In this document: positions 1-5,913 of the stretch, one piece after another
Layout of the letters: each line of letters begins with the position of its first letter
How positions within the stretch are numbered: position 1 is the first letter of the stretch
NCBI GenBank assembly: GCA_023428655.1
Contig: JAEYXC010000009.1
Coordinates: 1-8,568, forward strand
Source of the DNA: Bacillota bacterium
GTDB taxonomy: Bacteria; Bacillota; Clostridia; Lachnospirales; Lachnospiraceae
Reading direction: 5' to 3'
DNA: 8,568 nucleotides
The notes under the pieces: model-generated
Seen by the model: the letters and a program-made list of their open reading frames with translations, nothing else
Database searches by the model: none
What the model was told of the DNA's origin: nothing
Program-made: the position numbers and the translations under genes

Positions 1-4
1 AGGA

Positions 5-13
5 ATTATATCA
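5..13 (-). promoter_or_regulatory. Possible extended -10 promoter for a gene off the left edge
   Basis: On the minus strand the motif TGATATAAT lies here, a consensus TATAAT preceded by TG plus one base, as in an extended -10 promoter. No good -35 hexamer is found 16 to 18 bases upstream. It would drive a leftward gene beyond the window, which cannot be verified. Confidence 0.3.
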
Positions 14-127
14 TCCTAAAAATTAGTATCCTTAACTTTTCCTGAAGCAATCAAAAGCTTCCATTCTGAAGATATCTTATGTAGCAAGACTTCAAAGCCG
101 TCCAATTACTTTATCCTCAGTACACTA

Positions 128-173
128 CTGCAAGTATTCGCATTGCACTGATAATAAAGAAACGCTCTTGCAG
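128..173. other. Inverted repeat with 7-bp arms in gene-free DNA
   Basis: CTGCAAG at 128-134 is the perfect reverse complement of CTTGCAG at 167-173, with a 32-base loop. It sits in the 249-bp gene-free stretch left of rex. No T-run follows on either strand, so it does not look like a terminator. It could be part of a leader RNA for a leftward gene, or chance. Confidence 0.3.
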
Positions 174-186
174 ATATTTTATGGAT

Positions 187-246
187 CAGGTGTTCAAAAA
201 CCCTCGCTTTACTGACGGTCTATGAAGCACGCAATTTCACACCCTG
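187..246 (-). other. Imperfect hairpin just downstream of rex
   Basis: On the minus strand, only a few bases after the rex stop codon, CAGGGTGT can pair with ACACCTG about 45 bases later, leaving one bulged G. Inside this, AGACC can pair with GGTTT (one G-U pair), and a run of five T residues lies in the second half. It may act as the rex transcription end or be a dispersed palindromic element. Pairing is imperfect, so confidence is low. The rest of positions 1-249 shows no coding potential that I can support. Confidence 0.35.
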
Positions 247-249
247 TTC

Positions 250-1380
250 TTATTTGTAGATTCGGTAATTACCACTTAAGGCCATGAGCGCAAACAGATA
301 CAGACAATTATCGTAATAACGGCGCTCACCCTTGCGAAGAGGTGTGTTCCAGAAGAGCTCGACGCACTCCTTCCGGTATTTCCCGTTACTCGCCAGGGAT
401 GCCTCAGCATTGGTCGCAATAATCGCTACCGGATGCAGAGCCTTTTCTTCGATAATCGTACCATCCAACTCATATACCATGTCATTCCTGCCCTTAACCG
501 TCTCACAGAAGAAGGTCTGAATCTTATCCGCACACTCACTCTCCCACTCATCTGCTGCAAACCATTCATAATCCAGGCCCAGGTTGGCGGGAACACGGTA
601 TGCATCACTGTAATAGCGTTCCCTATGATCCTTCATAAAGGGACTTCCATCATAATGGGCATATTCCGGCGCCAGACCGGTGATCGGATGGCAGGCTTTT
701 TTCAGGTATTCTCGGCTTGCTTTTGCTGCTTCCTTCCAGAATTCCCTATCCTCTTCATTGGCCCATAATGCAAACAGCTCATAGAAATGAGGCAGGTGAT
801 AGGAGGGATCCGAGAAATTGCAATTGGGAATGAACTTAATCAATTTATTGGAGGGTTCCCACATAGGATCTCCAGGAAAACCTTCCTCCCCTTTATGAAT
901 ACAAGCATGTAAAAGGTCCCTTGCTTCCTGGGAATAATTAAAGTTTCCTTCGCCGTCTCCCCAGCGATTGGAGGCAAAGAATAGGGCTAGAGCAAAATAT
1001 TCCTCCCCATCCGGAGCAGGTCCTTCGGAATTCTTTCTTCCGTCGGGCTGAACCGACCAGGCAAAATACCCCTTGTTCCAGCCATAATCCATCCACATAT
1101 ATGATTTGGAGAACTTCCAGAGCTTATCAAACTCCTTCTTCCAGTCCCTCTGAACACACATCATCATGGCATAGGACATACCTTCCGTTCTTGCATCAAA
1201 ATTACCGGTATCCTCAAAGTATGCCATGTCATCACCGATCTCGTGATAAAATCTCTCATCCTCCGGTCCATAGAATATGGTCTGATAGGCTTCTTCTACT
1301 CTTCGTTCAATCTCTTTTTCATCATAACCGAACTCCAAAAACAGATTTCGGTATCTTCCTGTATAAAAAGCACCCTTCAT
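250..1380 (-). CDS. rex: Reducing-end xylose-releasing exo-oligoxylanase (GH8)
   Basis: A 376-residue protein of glycoside hydrolase family 8, close in size to the characterised Bacillus halodurans Rex (388 residues). This enzyme class (EC 3.2.1.156) removes xylose from the reducing end of xylo-oligosaccharides. Visible motifs are RTEGMSY with Glu66 as the expected general acid, PDGEEYF with Asp124, and YYSDAYR with Asp259 as the expected general base. The tripeptide LHP at 315-317 matches the loop that blocks the active site after the +1 subsite in Rex and makes it an exo-enzyme instead of an endoxylanase. There is no signal peptide, so it should act in the cytoplasm on imported oligosaccharides. 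The ATG start has GGAGGT five bases upstream (1386-1391). It appears to have its own promoter (1426-1454), so it is probably monocistronic. The assignment to Rex over another GH8 activity rests on the LHP motif and overall similarity recalled from the family. Confidence 0.9.
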   Translation of the reverse strand: MKGAFYTGRYRNLFLEFGYDEKEIERRVEEAYQTIFYGPEDERFYHEIGDDMAYFEDTGNFDARTEGMSYAMMMCVQRDWKKEFDKLWKFSKSYMWMDYGWNKGYFAWSVQPDGRKNSEGPAPDGEEYFALALFFASNRWGDGEGNFNYSQEARDLLHACIHKGEEGFPGDPMWEPSNKLIKFIPNCNFSDPSYHLPHFYELFALWANEEDREFWKEAAKASREYLKKACHPITGLAPEYAHYDGSPFMKDHRERYYSDAYRVPANLGLDYEWFAADEWESECADKIQTFFCETVKGRNDMVYELDGTIIEEKALHPVAIIATNAEASLASNGKYRKECVELFWNTPLRKGERRYYDNCLYLFALMALSGNYRIYK

Positions 1381-1406
1381 GATTTACCTCCATAAAATAT
1401 ATATCC

Positions 1407-1423
1407 ACCCTATAAATCAGGGT
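1407..1423. promoter_or_regulatory. Inverted repeat over the rex transcription start, possible operator
   Basis: ACCCT and AGGGT flank a 7-base AT-rich spacer, giving a 17-bp inverted repeat. It lies immediately downstream of the rex -10 element and overlaps the predicted transcription start, a typical repressor position. It does not resemble the palindrome in the xylB-xylR region, so another regulator, or a short mRNA 5' hairpin, is possible. Confidence 0.35.
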
Positions 1424-1425
1424 CT

Positions 1426-1454
1426 ATTTTATACCTACTTTTCTCTGTTCACAA
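1426..1454 (-). promoter_or_regulatory. Candidate sigma-A promoter of rex
   Basis: On the minus strand TTGTGA (1449-1454) and TAAAAT (1426-1431) are separated by exactly 17 bases. Transcription would start near 1419, giving a leader of about 40 bases before the rex ATG. This supports rex being transcribed independently of hslO. Confidence 0.5.
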
Positions 1455-1539
1455 TGGAATTCCTTATGCACTTTTTGTAATATCCAAACCAATTGATAAG
1501 ACTGATATTCGATGTGTGGTCACAATTGACCTCATAGCA

Positions 1540-2421
1540 TCATGTTTGACTTCTGACTAATAATTCCTTTAATTCCTCCACAGAAAAGTGATAATGCGTA
1601 TTACAAAAATGACAATTCACCTCGATGGGCTTCTCTTCTTCGATCATTTCCGTAATCTCCTTTTGCCCAATGGAGATTATCGCCTTTTCAACCCTCTTCT
1701 TGGTGCAGTTACACTCGAAGGAAGCCGGTAGCTTGTCCATAAGCTCCAGACCGAATTCTCCGAGGATATACTCCAGTATCATCTCCGGCGTCATCTCCTG
1801 ATCCAAAAGAGAGGTGATGCTTGTTATTTCATTTACCTTCTTCTCCAGTCGATCAATGACCGCCTCCTCTGCAAAGGGCATCAGCTGTATGATAAAGCCC
1901 CCTGCCTGCTTCACGGTGTTATCCTTATTCATTAACACGCCCAATGCTACCACTGACGGTACCTGCTCACTGGTTGCATAATAATAGGCAATATCCTCTG
2001 CTATTTCTCCGGATACCAGATGAGTCTGACCTGTATAGGGTTCCTTTAATCCCAGATCCTTGATCACGCTTAAGATCCCTGCACCCAGCGCTCCGCCCAC
2101 ATCAAGCTTTCCTTTATCATTGGCAGGAAGAAGCACCTCCGGATGATATACATAGCCCTTAACGACTCCCTTTGCATTCGCTGTGACCGTAATCCCCCCG
2201 ATGGGTCCGCTTCCCTTGATCTGAAGGGTAAGAATATCCTCCTCGCCCTTCATCATGCTACCCATCATTGCCCCTGCAGTTAGAAGCCTTCCTAACGCTG
2301 CCGTGGCTACCGGACTCGTCCCGTGTATGCTTCTTGCATGTTCTACTAGCTCCTTTGTTGTAGCAGCAAATGCACGTATCTGATTCTCTGCAGCACTTGC
2401 ACGTATCATATAATCCTTCAT
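1540..2421 (-). CDS. hslO: Redox-regulated molecular chaperone Hsp33
   Basis: A 293-residue Hsp33, the usual family length. This cytoplasmic holdase is activated by oxidation and heat and binds unfolding proteins when its zinc-bound cysteines form disulfides. The C-terminal zinc site is complete: C237-N-C239 and C270-H-F-C273, with the same spacing as E. coli C232, C234, C265 and C268. The N-terminus (KDYMIRASA, then IRAFAATT) is typical of the family. The frame could open at a TTG at 2427, but AGGAA at 2428-2432 is only one base from that codon and six bases from the ATG at 2421, so I chose the ATG. The gene is flanked by gaps of about 120 to 150 bp on each side, so it may be its own transcription unit. 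Promoter matches upstream are weak. No link to xylan metabolism is implied by its position. Confidence 0.96.
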   Translation of the reverse strand: MKDYMIRASAAENQIRAFAATTKELVEHARSIHGTSPVATAALGRLLTAGAMMGSMMKGEEDILTLQIKGSGPIGGITVTANAKGVVKGYVYHPEVLLPANDKGKLDVGGALGAGILSVIKDLGLKEPYTGQTHLVSGEIAEDIAYYYATSEQVPSVVALGVLMNKDNTVKQAGGFIIQLMPFAEEAVIDRLEKKVNEITSITSLLDQEMTPEMILEYILGEFGLELMDKLPASFECNCTKKRVEKAIISIGQKEITEMIEEEKPIEVNCHFCNTHYHFSVEELKELLVRSQT

Positions 2422-2485
2422 AATCAATTCCTATGATAAATAAAACCTAAGTATCATTTTTCCTTATATTAATAGTAGTAGTGAT

Positions 2486-2509
2486 TAATGTCCCTCTCCA
2501 AGGACATTA
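2486..2509. other. 8-bp hairpin between the methyltransferase and hslO
   Basis: TAATGTCC (2486-2493) pairs perfectly with GGACATTA (2502-2509) around an 8-base loop. On the minus strand no T-run follows, so it is a poor terminator for the methyltransferase. On the plus strand a T-rich stretch follows, but no plus-strand gene precedes it. Its minus-strand sequence overlaps weak -35-like hexamers (TTGGAG at 2496-2501 with TACTAT at 2472-2477, 18-bp spacing) ahead of hslO. It could therefore be an operator or an mRNA structure. Confidence 0.4.
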
Positions 2510-2570
2510 TTTCATTTTGATTTAAAATAAAAGGCCTATGAATTTCTGACCAATATCATTCCTCTTTGAT

Positions 2571-3344
2571 CTATCCTTCGAGATATAGCTTATTTTCCTG
2601 GTGTTTCTCCCTGGCGATAATATAAACTCTCTCGCTATCCTGCTTCGGTTTCTCTTCCGTCAACATATCATAGATTGCCAATAGCTCCATACCGGCCTCA
2701 TCAATTAACCGAGCAATTGTATCTAGGGAATATGCCCTTCGATAATGAACCTCTTCATACTTATGATACAGCTCATCTGCTTCAGGGACAAAAAGAGTCA
2801 AGTTAACCTCATTCATCATCTCTTCTTCATAATAAGTGTTTTCCCAAATAAAGCTTCCCTCTTCCCGGTTTTCTGCAATTGTATTGTCCCCCAGGACCTC
2901 TTCATATGCATACCTGGTATCAAGATCAAAGATAAATACACCACCGGGGTCCAGATAATTATTGACCAATCGAAATACCCTAAGCAGCTCCTCCTCCGTC
3001 AATATATAATTCATACTGTCACAGACACTGACTACCGCCGCTACCGTTCCATATAGCTCAAATTCTCTCATGTCCTGGCACAGATACAATATATTATAAT
3101 CGTCAGCACTGTTCTCTCTCGCGATGGCAAGCATTTCCTCAGAATAATCAATTCCGATCATATCAAAGCCACGGTCTGCCAGGCACCTGGTCATGCTCCC
3201 GGTTCCGCAGCCCAGCTCCAGTAATAAGCCCTCTTCAATATGATTCTTTTTTAATAAATCTTGTACATAATCAGCCCATTCCTCATATGGTACATTATCC
3301 ATAAAAAGGTCATAGACTGATGCAAAGCCACTATAAGGCTGCAT
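2571..3344 (-). CDS. Class I SAM-dependent methyltransferase
   Basis: A 257-residue Rossmann-fold methyltransferase. Motif I is LELGCGTGS (residues 42-50), the acidic residue after the second strand is Asp66 in GIDYSEEM, motif II is CQDMREF with Asp91, and DPGGVFIFDLDT (132-143) is the family's fourth-strand region. The N-terminus YSGFASVYDLFMD is typical of the YqeM-like group found in many Firmicutes, whose substrate is not firmly established. Small molecule or RNA targets cannot be told apart from sequence. The frame extends upstream to a GTG at 3401, but that codon has no usable ribosome site. ATG at 3344 has AAAGGAG nine bases upstream (3354-3360) and begins where homologues begin. It follows the LUD gene by 74 bp with no terminator between them, so the two may be cotranscribed. 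Confidence 0.88.
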   Translation of the reverse strand: MQPYSGFASVYDLFMDNVPYEEWADYVQDLLKKNHIEEGLLLELGCGTGSMTRCLADRGFDMIGIDYSEEMLAIARENSADDYNILYLCQDMREFELYGTVAAVVSVCDSMNYILTEEELLRVFRLVNNYLDPGGVFIFDLDTRYAYEEVLGDNTIAENREEGSFIWENTYYEEEMMNEVNLTLFVPEADELYHKYEEVHYRRAYSLDTIARLIDEAGMELLAIYDMLTEEKPKQDSERVYIIAREKHQENKLYLEG

Positions 3345-3353
3345 CGCTTGCAG

Positions 3354-3360
3354 CTCCTTT
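3354..3360 (-). promoter_or_regulatory. Shine-Dalgarno site fixing the methyltransferase start
   Basis: AAAGGAG on the minus strand lies nine bases before ATG 3344. The upstream GTG (3401) lacks an equivalent site, so this site decides the start. Confidence 0.7.
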
Positions 3361-3418
3361 CCTTTATAAATAGGCAGAAGATTATTGTTCAAAACGAACA
3401 CCTAACTGTCTTGATCCA

Positions 3419-4036
3419 TCAAAACCCACATTCCTCATTCACAATAAATAATTGCATTCTTTCTGCATCATACTGACCTTCTATCATAGATAGGATGTTA
3501 CAAACTCTCTCTTTTGATGTACAATCGATGCATTTATGTAAAATAACACAGGGGGGCTTGTAGCCTGCACGCTTGGCATTTTGGGGGCAGGCTATATTCT
3601 TTACTCGTTCCACTGCTTCTTCTACTGTGTTAACAATCTTATTCGTTCCAACGATAATAATAACCTTATCCGGTCCATAAGACATCGCTGCCACTCTATT
3701 ACCGCTATGGTCCACATTCACAATCCTACCGTCCACTGACACTGCATTGGATCCGGTTATGTACCAATCCGCTAAGAGCGCCTTCTTTTTTATGTCTTTA
3801 TTCTCTTCCTTGCTTTTGGCAAGCTCCTTATCATATACAACATTTCCTCTTGCTAAAAGGGCCTGCGTTAAATTCATTTGTTGAAGAGTAGCAGAATGTC
3901 CTATCCCAATGGATGCCTCAATCGGGATAATATTCATAAGATGTGACGTTACCTCCGGAATGCTTTCAAAGTACAATACTTTAATATTTCTTAGTCCAAA
4001 ATTCTCAATCAACTTTACAGAATTCTCCGGTAACAT
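3419..4036 (-). CDS. LUD-domain (DUF162, LutC-like) protein
   Basis: A 205-residue LUD-domain protein of the short stand-alone type common in Clostridia, related to the LutC/YkgG lactate-utilisation family. Visible family features are IGIGHSATLQQ (residues 43-53), GNRVAAMSYGPDKV (112-125) and a cysteine-rich C-terminus with Cys150, 163, 169, 172 and 179, including CIDC, which suggests metal or Fe-S binding or a structural site. No lutA or lutB partners are nearby, so a role in lactate oxidation is not supported here and the function is unknown. The frame stays open back to an ATG at 4159, but that codon lies in the loop of the xylB terminator and upstream of this gene's promoter (4070-4098), so it cannot start this protein. 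ATG 4036 has AGGGGG six bases upstream. ATG 4042 directly abuts that site and is unlikely. Confidence 0.85.
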   Translation of the reverse strand: MLPENSVKLIENFGLRNIKVLYFESIPEVTSHLMNIIPIEASIGIGHSATLQQMNLTQALLARGNVVYDKELAKSKEENKDIKKKALLADWYITGSNAVSVDGRIVNVDHSGNRVAAMSYGPDKVIIIVGTNKIVNTVEEAVERVKNIACPQNAKRAGYKPPCVILHKCIDCTSKERVCNILSMIEGQYDAERMQLFIVNEECGF

Positions 4037-4042
4037 TTCCAT

Positions 4043-4048
4043 CCCCCT
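4043..4048 (-). promoter_or_regulatory. Shine-Dalgarno site fixing the LUD gene start
   Basis: AGGGGG on the minus strand is six bases before ATG 4036 and touches ATG 4042. The spacing selects 4036 as the start and removes 41 spurious N-terminal residues. Confidence 0.65.
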
Positions 4049-4069
4049 AAGATATACATTATTGAGGTA

Positions 4070-4098
4070 ATTATATCCCAATCCCAGCCATACTTCAA
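4070..4098 (-). promoter_or_regulatory. Strong sigma-A promoter of the LUD gene
   Basis: On the minus strand TTGAAG (4093-4098) and a perfect TATAAT (4070-4075) are separated by 17 bases. Transcription should start near 4063, about 27 bases before the chosen ATG 4036. It lies directly downstream of the xylB terminator, so LUD is a new transcription unit. Confidence 0.72.
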
Positions 4099-4136
4099 AC
4101 TTTTTTTGGTTGCCCTTGTCCAAGCAATAAGAGAAT

Positions 4137-4185
4137 AAGGCTGCTGTGCAATAGTCCATTATACGGATTATTTCACAGCAGCCTT
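4137..4185 (-). terminator. Intrinsic terminator of xylB, possibly bidirectional
   Basis: A 12-bp perfect stem joins 4137-4148 (AAGGCTGCTGTG on plus) and 4174-4185 (CACAGCAGCCTT). The inner part can extend it by another eight pairs with one mismatch. It begins about 27 bases after the xylB stop. The minus-strand transcript then reads TATTCTCTTATT, a broken T-tract. The plus strand reads TTTTATCGTTT after the stem, so it could also stop rightward antisense transcription. Confidence 0.88.
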
Positions 4186-4212
4186 TTATCGTTTCGTTCG
4201 TTCTATCTTCTC

Positions 4213-5682
4213 TTATACCATCTTATCATAGATATTTTTGAGTGTAGGGTATAACTCCTTGAACACTTCATATTTCTTATTATAGAGCGCTACTTCCTCT
4301 GCATTCTGCTCGGTAGTCTCGATTACCTTAATCAGCTTGGTTGTTGCTTCCTCCACATCGGCATATTTACCGCAACCAACTGCCGCAAGAATAGCTGCTC
4401 CGAAAGCAGGACCTTCTTCTGAATTAATCTTGTCAACCTTTACATCCAGTACATCTGCGATAATCTTGCACCATAACGGGCTCTTTGCTCCACCGCCGTT
4501 GATACGGATACGTTCAATGTCAACTCCAAGAGACTTAACAATCTCAAAGGAATCACGAAGAGCGAAGGCAACACCCTCAAGCACTGCTTGAGTCATCTCT
4601 GCTCGGGTAGTATCCATGGTCATTCCAATAAAGGTACCTCTCGCATTGGGATTATTGTGAGGGGTTCTCTCACCCATCAGATAAGGCAGGAAATATACGT
4701 TATTCTCACCAAGCTTTGTAATCGCCTGCTGTTCCTTACCATATTCCTTCGTTCCAAGGATCTCATCCATCCACCACTTATTGGAAGCCGCTGCGGATAA
4801 CATTACACCCATAAAGTGATATTTTCCATCTGCATGAGCAAAGGCATGAAGCGCGTTCTTATCATCAACCGCAAACTCCTTGGTTGAGATAAATACAACA
4901 CCGGAGGTTCCTAAGGAAACATTACATTTTCCTGCACCAACAGTACCTGTACCAACTGCTGCTACCGCCTGGTCACCGCCACCTGCAATTACCTTTACGC
5001 TTGTGGGCAGCCCCAGCTCCTTCGCCGCCTTTTCTGTCATGGTTCCAACTACCTGATAGGATTCATGAATCTTCGCCATCTGCTCTTCCTTTAAACCGCA
5101 AAGATCCAGCATTTCTTTGGACCATTTCTTATTCTTCACATCAAGTAAAAGCATACCGGAGGCATCGGATACATCGGTGCAATGAACACCGGAAAGCATG
5201 TATGCAATATAATCCTTTGGCAGCATTACCTTCTTAATCCTAGCAAAATTCTCGGGCTCATGTTTTCTCACCCACAACAATTTGGGAGCAGTAAAACCGG
5301 TCAATGCCATATTGGCTGTGTAGCTGGAGATCTTCTCTCTACCGATTTCATTATTCAAGTAGTCACATTCTGCCTGGGTACGTCCGTCGTTCCACAGAAT
5401 TGCCGGACGAATAACCTTGTCATTCTCATCCAGAATAACCATTCCGTGCATCTGTCCGCTAAAGCTGATCCCTTCCACCTGAGATTTGTCTTGGTTCTCT
5501 AGGAGCTCCTTCATACCGTCTACCAATGCGGTATACCAATCCTCCGGATTCTGCTCAGACCAACCGGGCTTCGGGAAATAGAGCGGATATTCTCTTGTAA
5601 CAATACTCTTAATGTCTCCTGCCTCATCCATCAGAAGAAGCTTTACGGAGGAGGTCCCTAAATCTACACCTACATATAACAT
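4213..5682 (-). CDS. xylB: Xylulokinase
   Basis: A 489-residue FGGY-family carbohydrate kinase of the length usual for XylB. It phosphorylates D-xylulose to xylulose 5-phosphate with ATP in the cytoplasm (EC 2.7.1.17). The N-terminal phosphate-binding motif is VGVDLGTSSVK (residues 4-14). SFSGQMHGMV (73-82) is the xylulokinase-type sugar-binding segment. GGGDQAVAAVG (234-244) carries the expected catalytic base Asp237, NVSLGTSG (254-261) is the second phosphate motif, and INGGGAKSPLW (394-404) is the FGGY C-terminal signature region. The ATG has AAGGAG eight bases upstream, a consensus promoter at 5747-5775 and a strong terminator after the stop, so it is probably transcribed alone. It is divergent from the ROK regulator. 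Xylose isomerase (xylA), often adjacent, is absent from the window. Confidence 0.96.
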   Translation of the reverse strand: MLYVGVDLGTSSVKLLLMDEAGDIKSIVTREYPLYFPKPGWSEQNPEDWYTALVDGMKELLENQDKSQVEGISFSGQMHGMVILDENDKVIRPAILWNDGRTQAECDYLNNEIGREKISSYTANMALTGFTAPKLLWVRKHEPENFARIKKVMLPKDYIAYMLSGVHCTDVSDASGMLLLDVKNKKWSKEMLDLCGLKEEQMAKIHESYQVVGTMTEKAAKELGLPTSVKVIAGGGDQAVAAVGTGTVGAGKCNVSLGTSGVVFISTKEFAVDDKNALHAFAHADGKYHFMGVMLSAAASNKWWMDEILGTKEYGKEQQAITKLGENNVYFLPYLMGERTPHNNPNARGTFIGMTMDTTRAEMTQAVLEGVAFALRDSFEIVKSLGVDIERIRINGGGAKSPLWCKIIADVLDVKVDKINSEEGPAFGAAILAAVGCGKYADVEEATTKLIKVIETTEQNAEEVALYNKKYEVFKELYPTLKNIYDKMV

Positions 5683-5710
5683 AGCATAATCTCCTTATAT
5701 TAAGACTTTT

Positions 5711-5720
5711 ATCAATTGAT
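5711..5720. promoter_or_regulatory. Perfect 10-bp palindrome in the xylB leader
   Basis: ATCAATTGAT lies between the predicted xylB transcription start (about 5740) and the xylB Shine-Dalgarno. It could be a downstream operator, but a 10-bp AT-rich palindrome can arise by chance. Confidence 0.25.
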
Positions 5721-5746
5721 TTGATGAATAAACTAATGTCAAAATA

Positions 5747-5775
5747 ACTATAGCAACTTGTAGTAACGATGTCAA
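5747..5775 (-). promoter_or_regulatory. Consensus sigma-A promoter of xylB
   Basis: On the minus strand a perfect TTGACA (5770-5775) is followed after 17 bases by TATAGT (5747-5752). Transcription would start near 5740, giving a leader of about 58 bases. Such a strong core promoter suggests control by a repressor rather than an activator. No clear CcpA catabolite-response (cre) element is seen around it. Confidence 0.75.
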
Positions 5776-5790
5776 TAGACTATATTGCGA

Positions 5791-5808
5791 ATATTAATCG
5801 GTTAATAT
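5791..5808. promoter_or_regulatory. 18-bp inverted repeat, likely XylR operator
   Basis: ATATTAA (5791-5797) and TTAATAT (5802-5808) are perfect arms around TCGG. It is the longest perfect palindrome in the divergent xylB-xylR region and lies 15 bp upstream of the xylB -35 element. ROK regulators bind as dimers to AT-rich inverted repeats. That XylR binds here is an inference from position and symmetry. Confidence 0.5.
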
Positions 5809-5868
5809 GGAAAATATTGTTCTGTAACAAAACAAATAACATATTTCTCTTTCCAATTAAAGCAATTT

Positions 5869-5878
5869 ATGTTAACAT
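5869..5878. promoter_or_regulatory. Perfect 10-bp palindrome before xylR
   Basis: ATGTTAACAT is a perfect palindrome sharing the GTTAA core of the larger repeat at 5791-5808. It ends eight bases before a TATAAT at 5887-5892, where a -35 element would sit, and could mediate autoregulation of xylR. Confidence 0.3.
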
Positions 5879-5886
5879 GATAGAAA

Positions 5887-5892
5887 TATAAT
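5887..5892 (+). promoter_or_regulatory. Candidate -10 element of xylR
   Basis: A perfect TATAAT lies 21 bases before ATG 5914. The bases 16 to 18 upstream give only poor -35 hexamers, and the leader would be very short. A weak alternative is TTGTTC (5817-5822) with CATATT (5840-5845), 17 bases apart. The xylR promoter is therefore uncertain. Confidence 0.35.
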
Positions 5893-5900
5893 TTAATACG

Positions 5901-5907
5901 AAGGGTG
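5901..5907 (+). promoter_or_regulatory. Shine-Dalgarno site fixing the xylR start
   Basis: AAGGGTG lies six bases before ATG 5914. A GTG at 5905 is in frame but is itself part of this site, so the ATG is the start. Confidence 0.65.
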
Positions 5908-5913
5908 ACTGTA

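Noticed and set aside
433..768. 111-codon plus-strand frame inside rex, and similar frames inside xylB and the methyltransferase
   Set aside because: All overlap strongly supported genes on the other strand and show no recognisable domain.
1518..1531. GGTCA-CAAT-TGACC inverted repeat after hslO as a terminator
   Set aside because: Only 5-bp arms and no T-run on either strand; too weak to call a terminator or operator.
3363..3392. TTGAAC-18-TATAAA promoter-like pair before the methyltransferase
   Set aside because: The predicted start would fall within the Shine-Dalgarno at 3354-3360, leaving no usable leader. Cotranscription with LUD is more likely.
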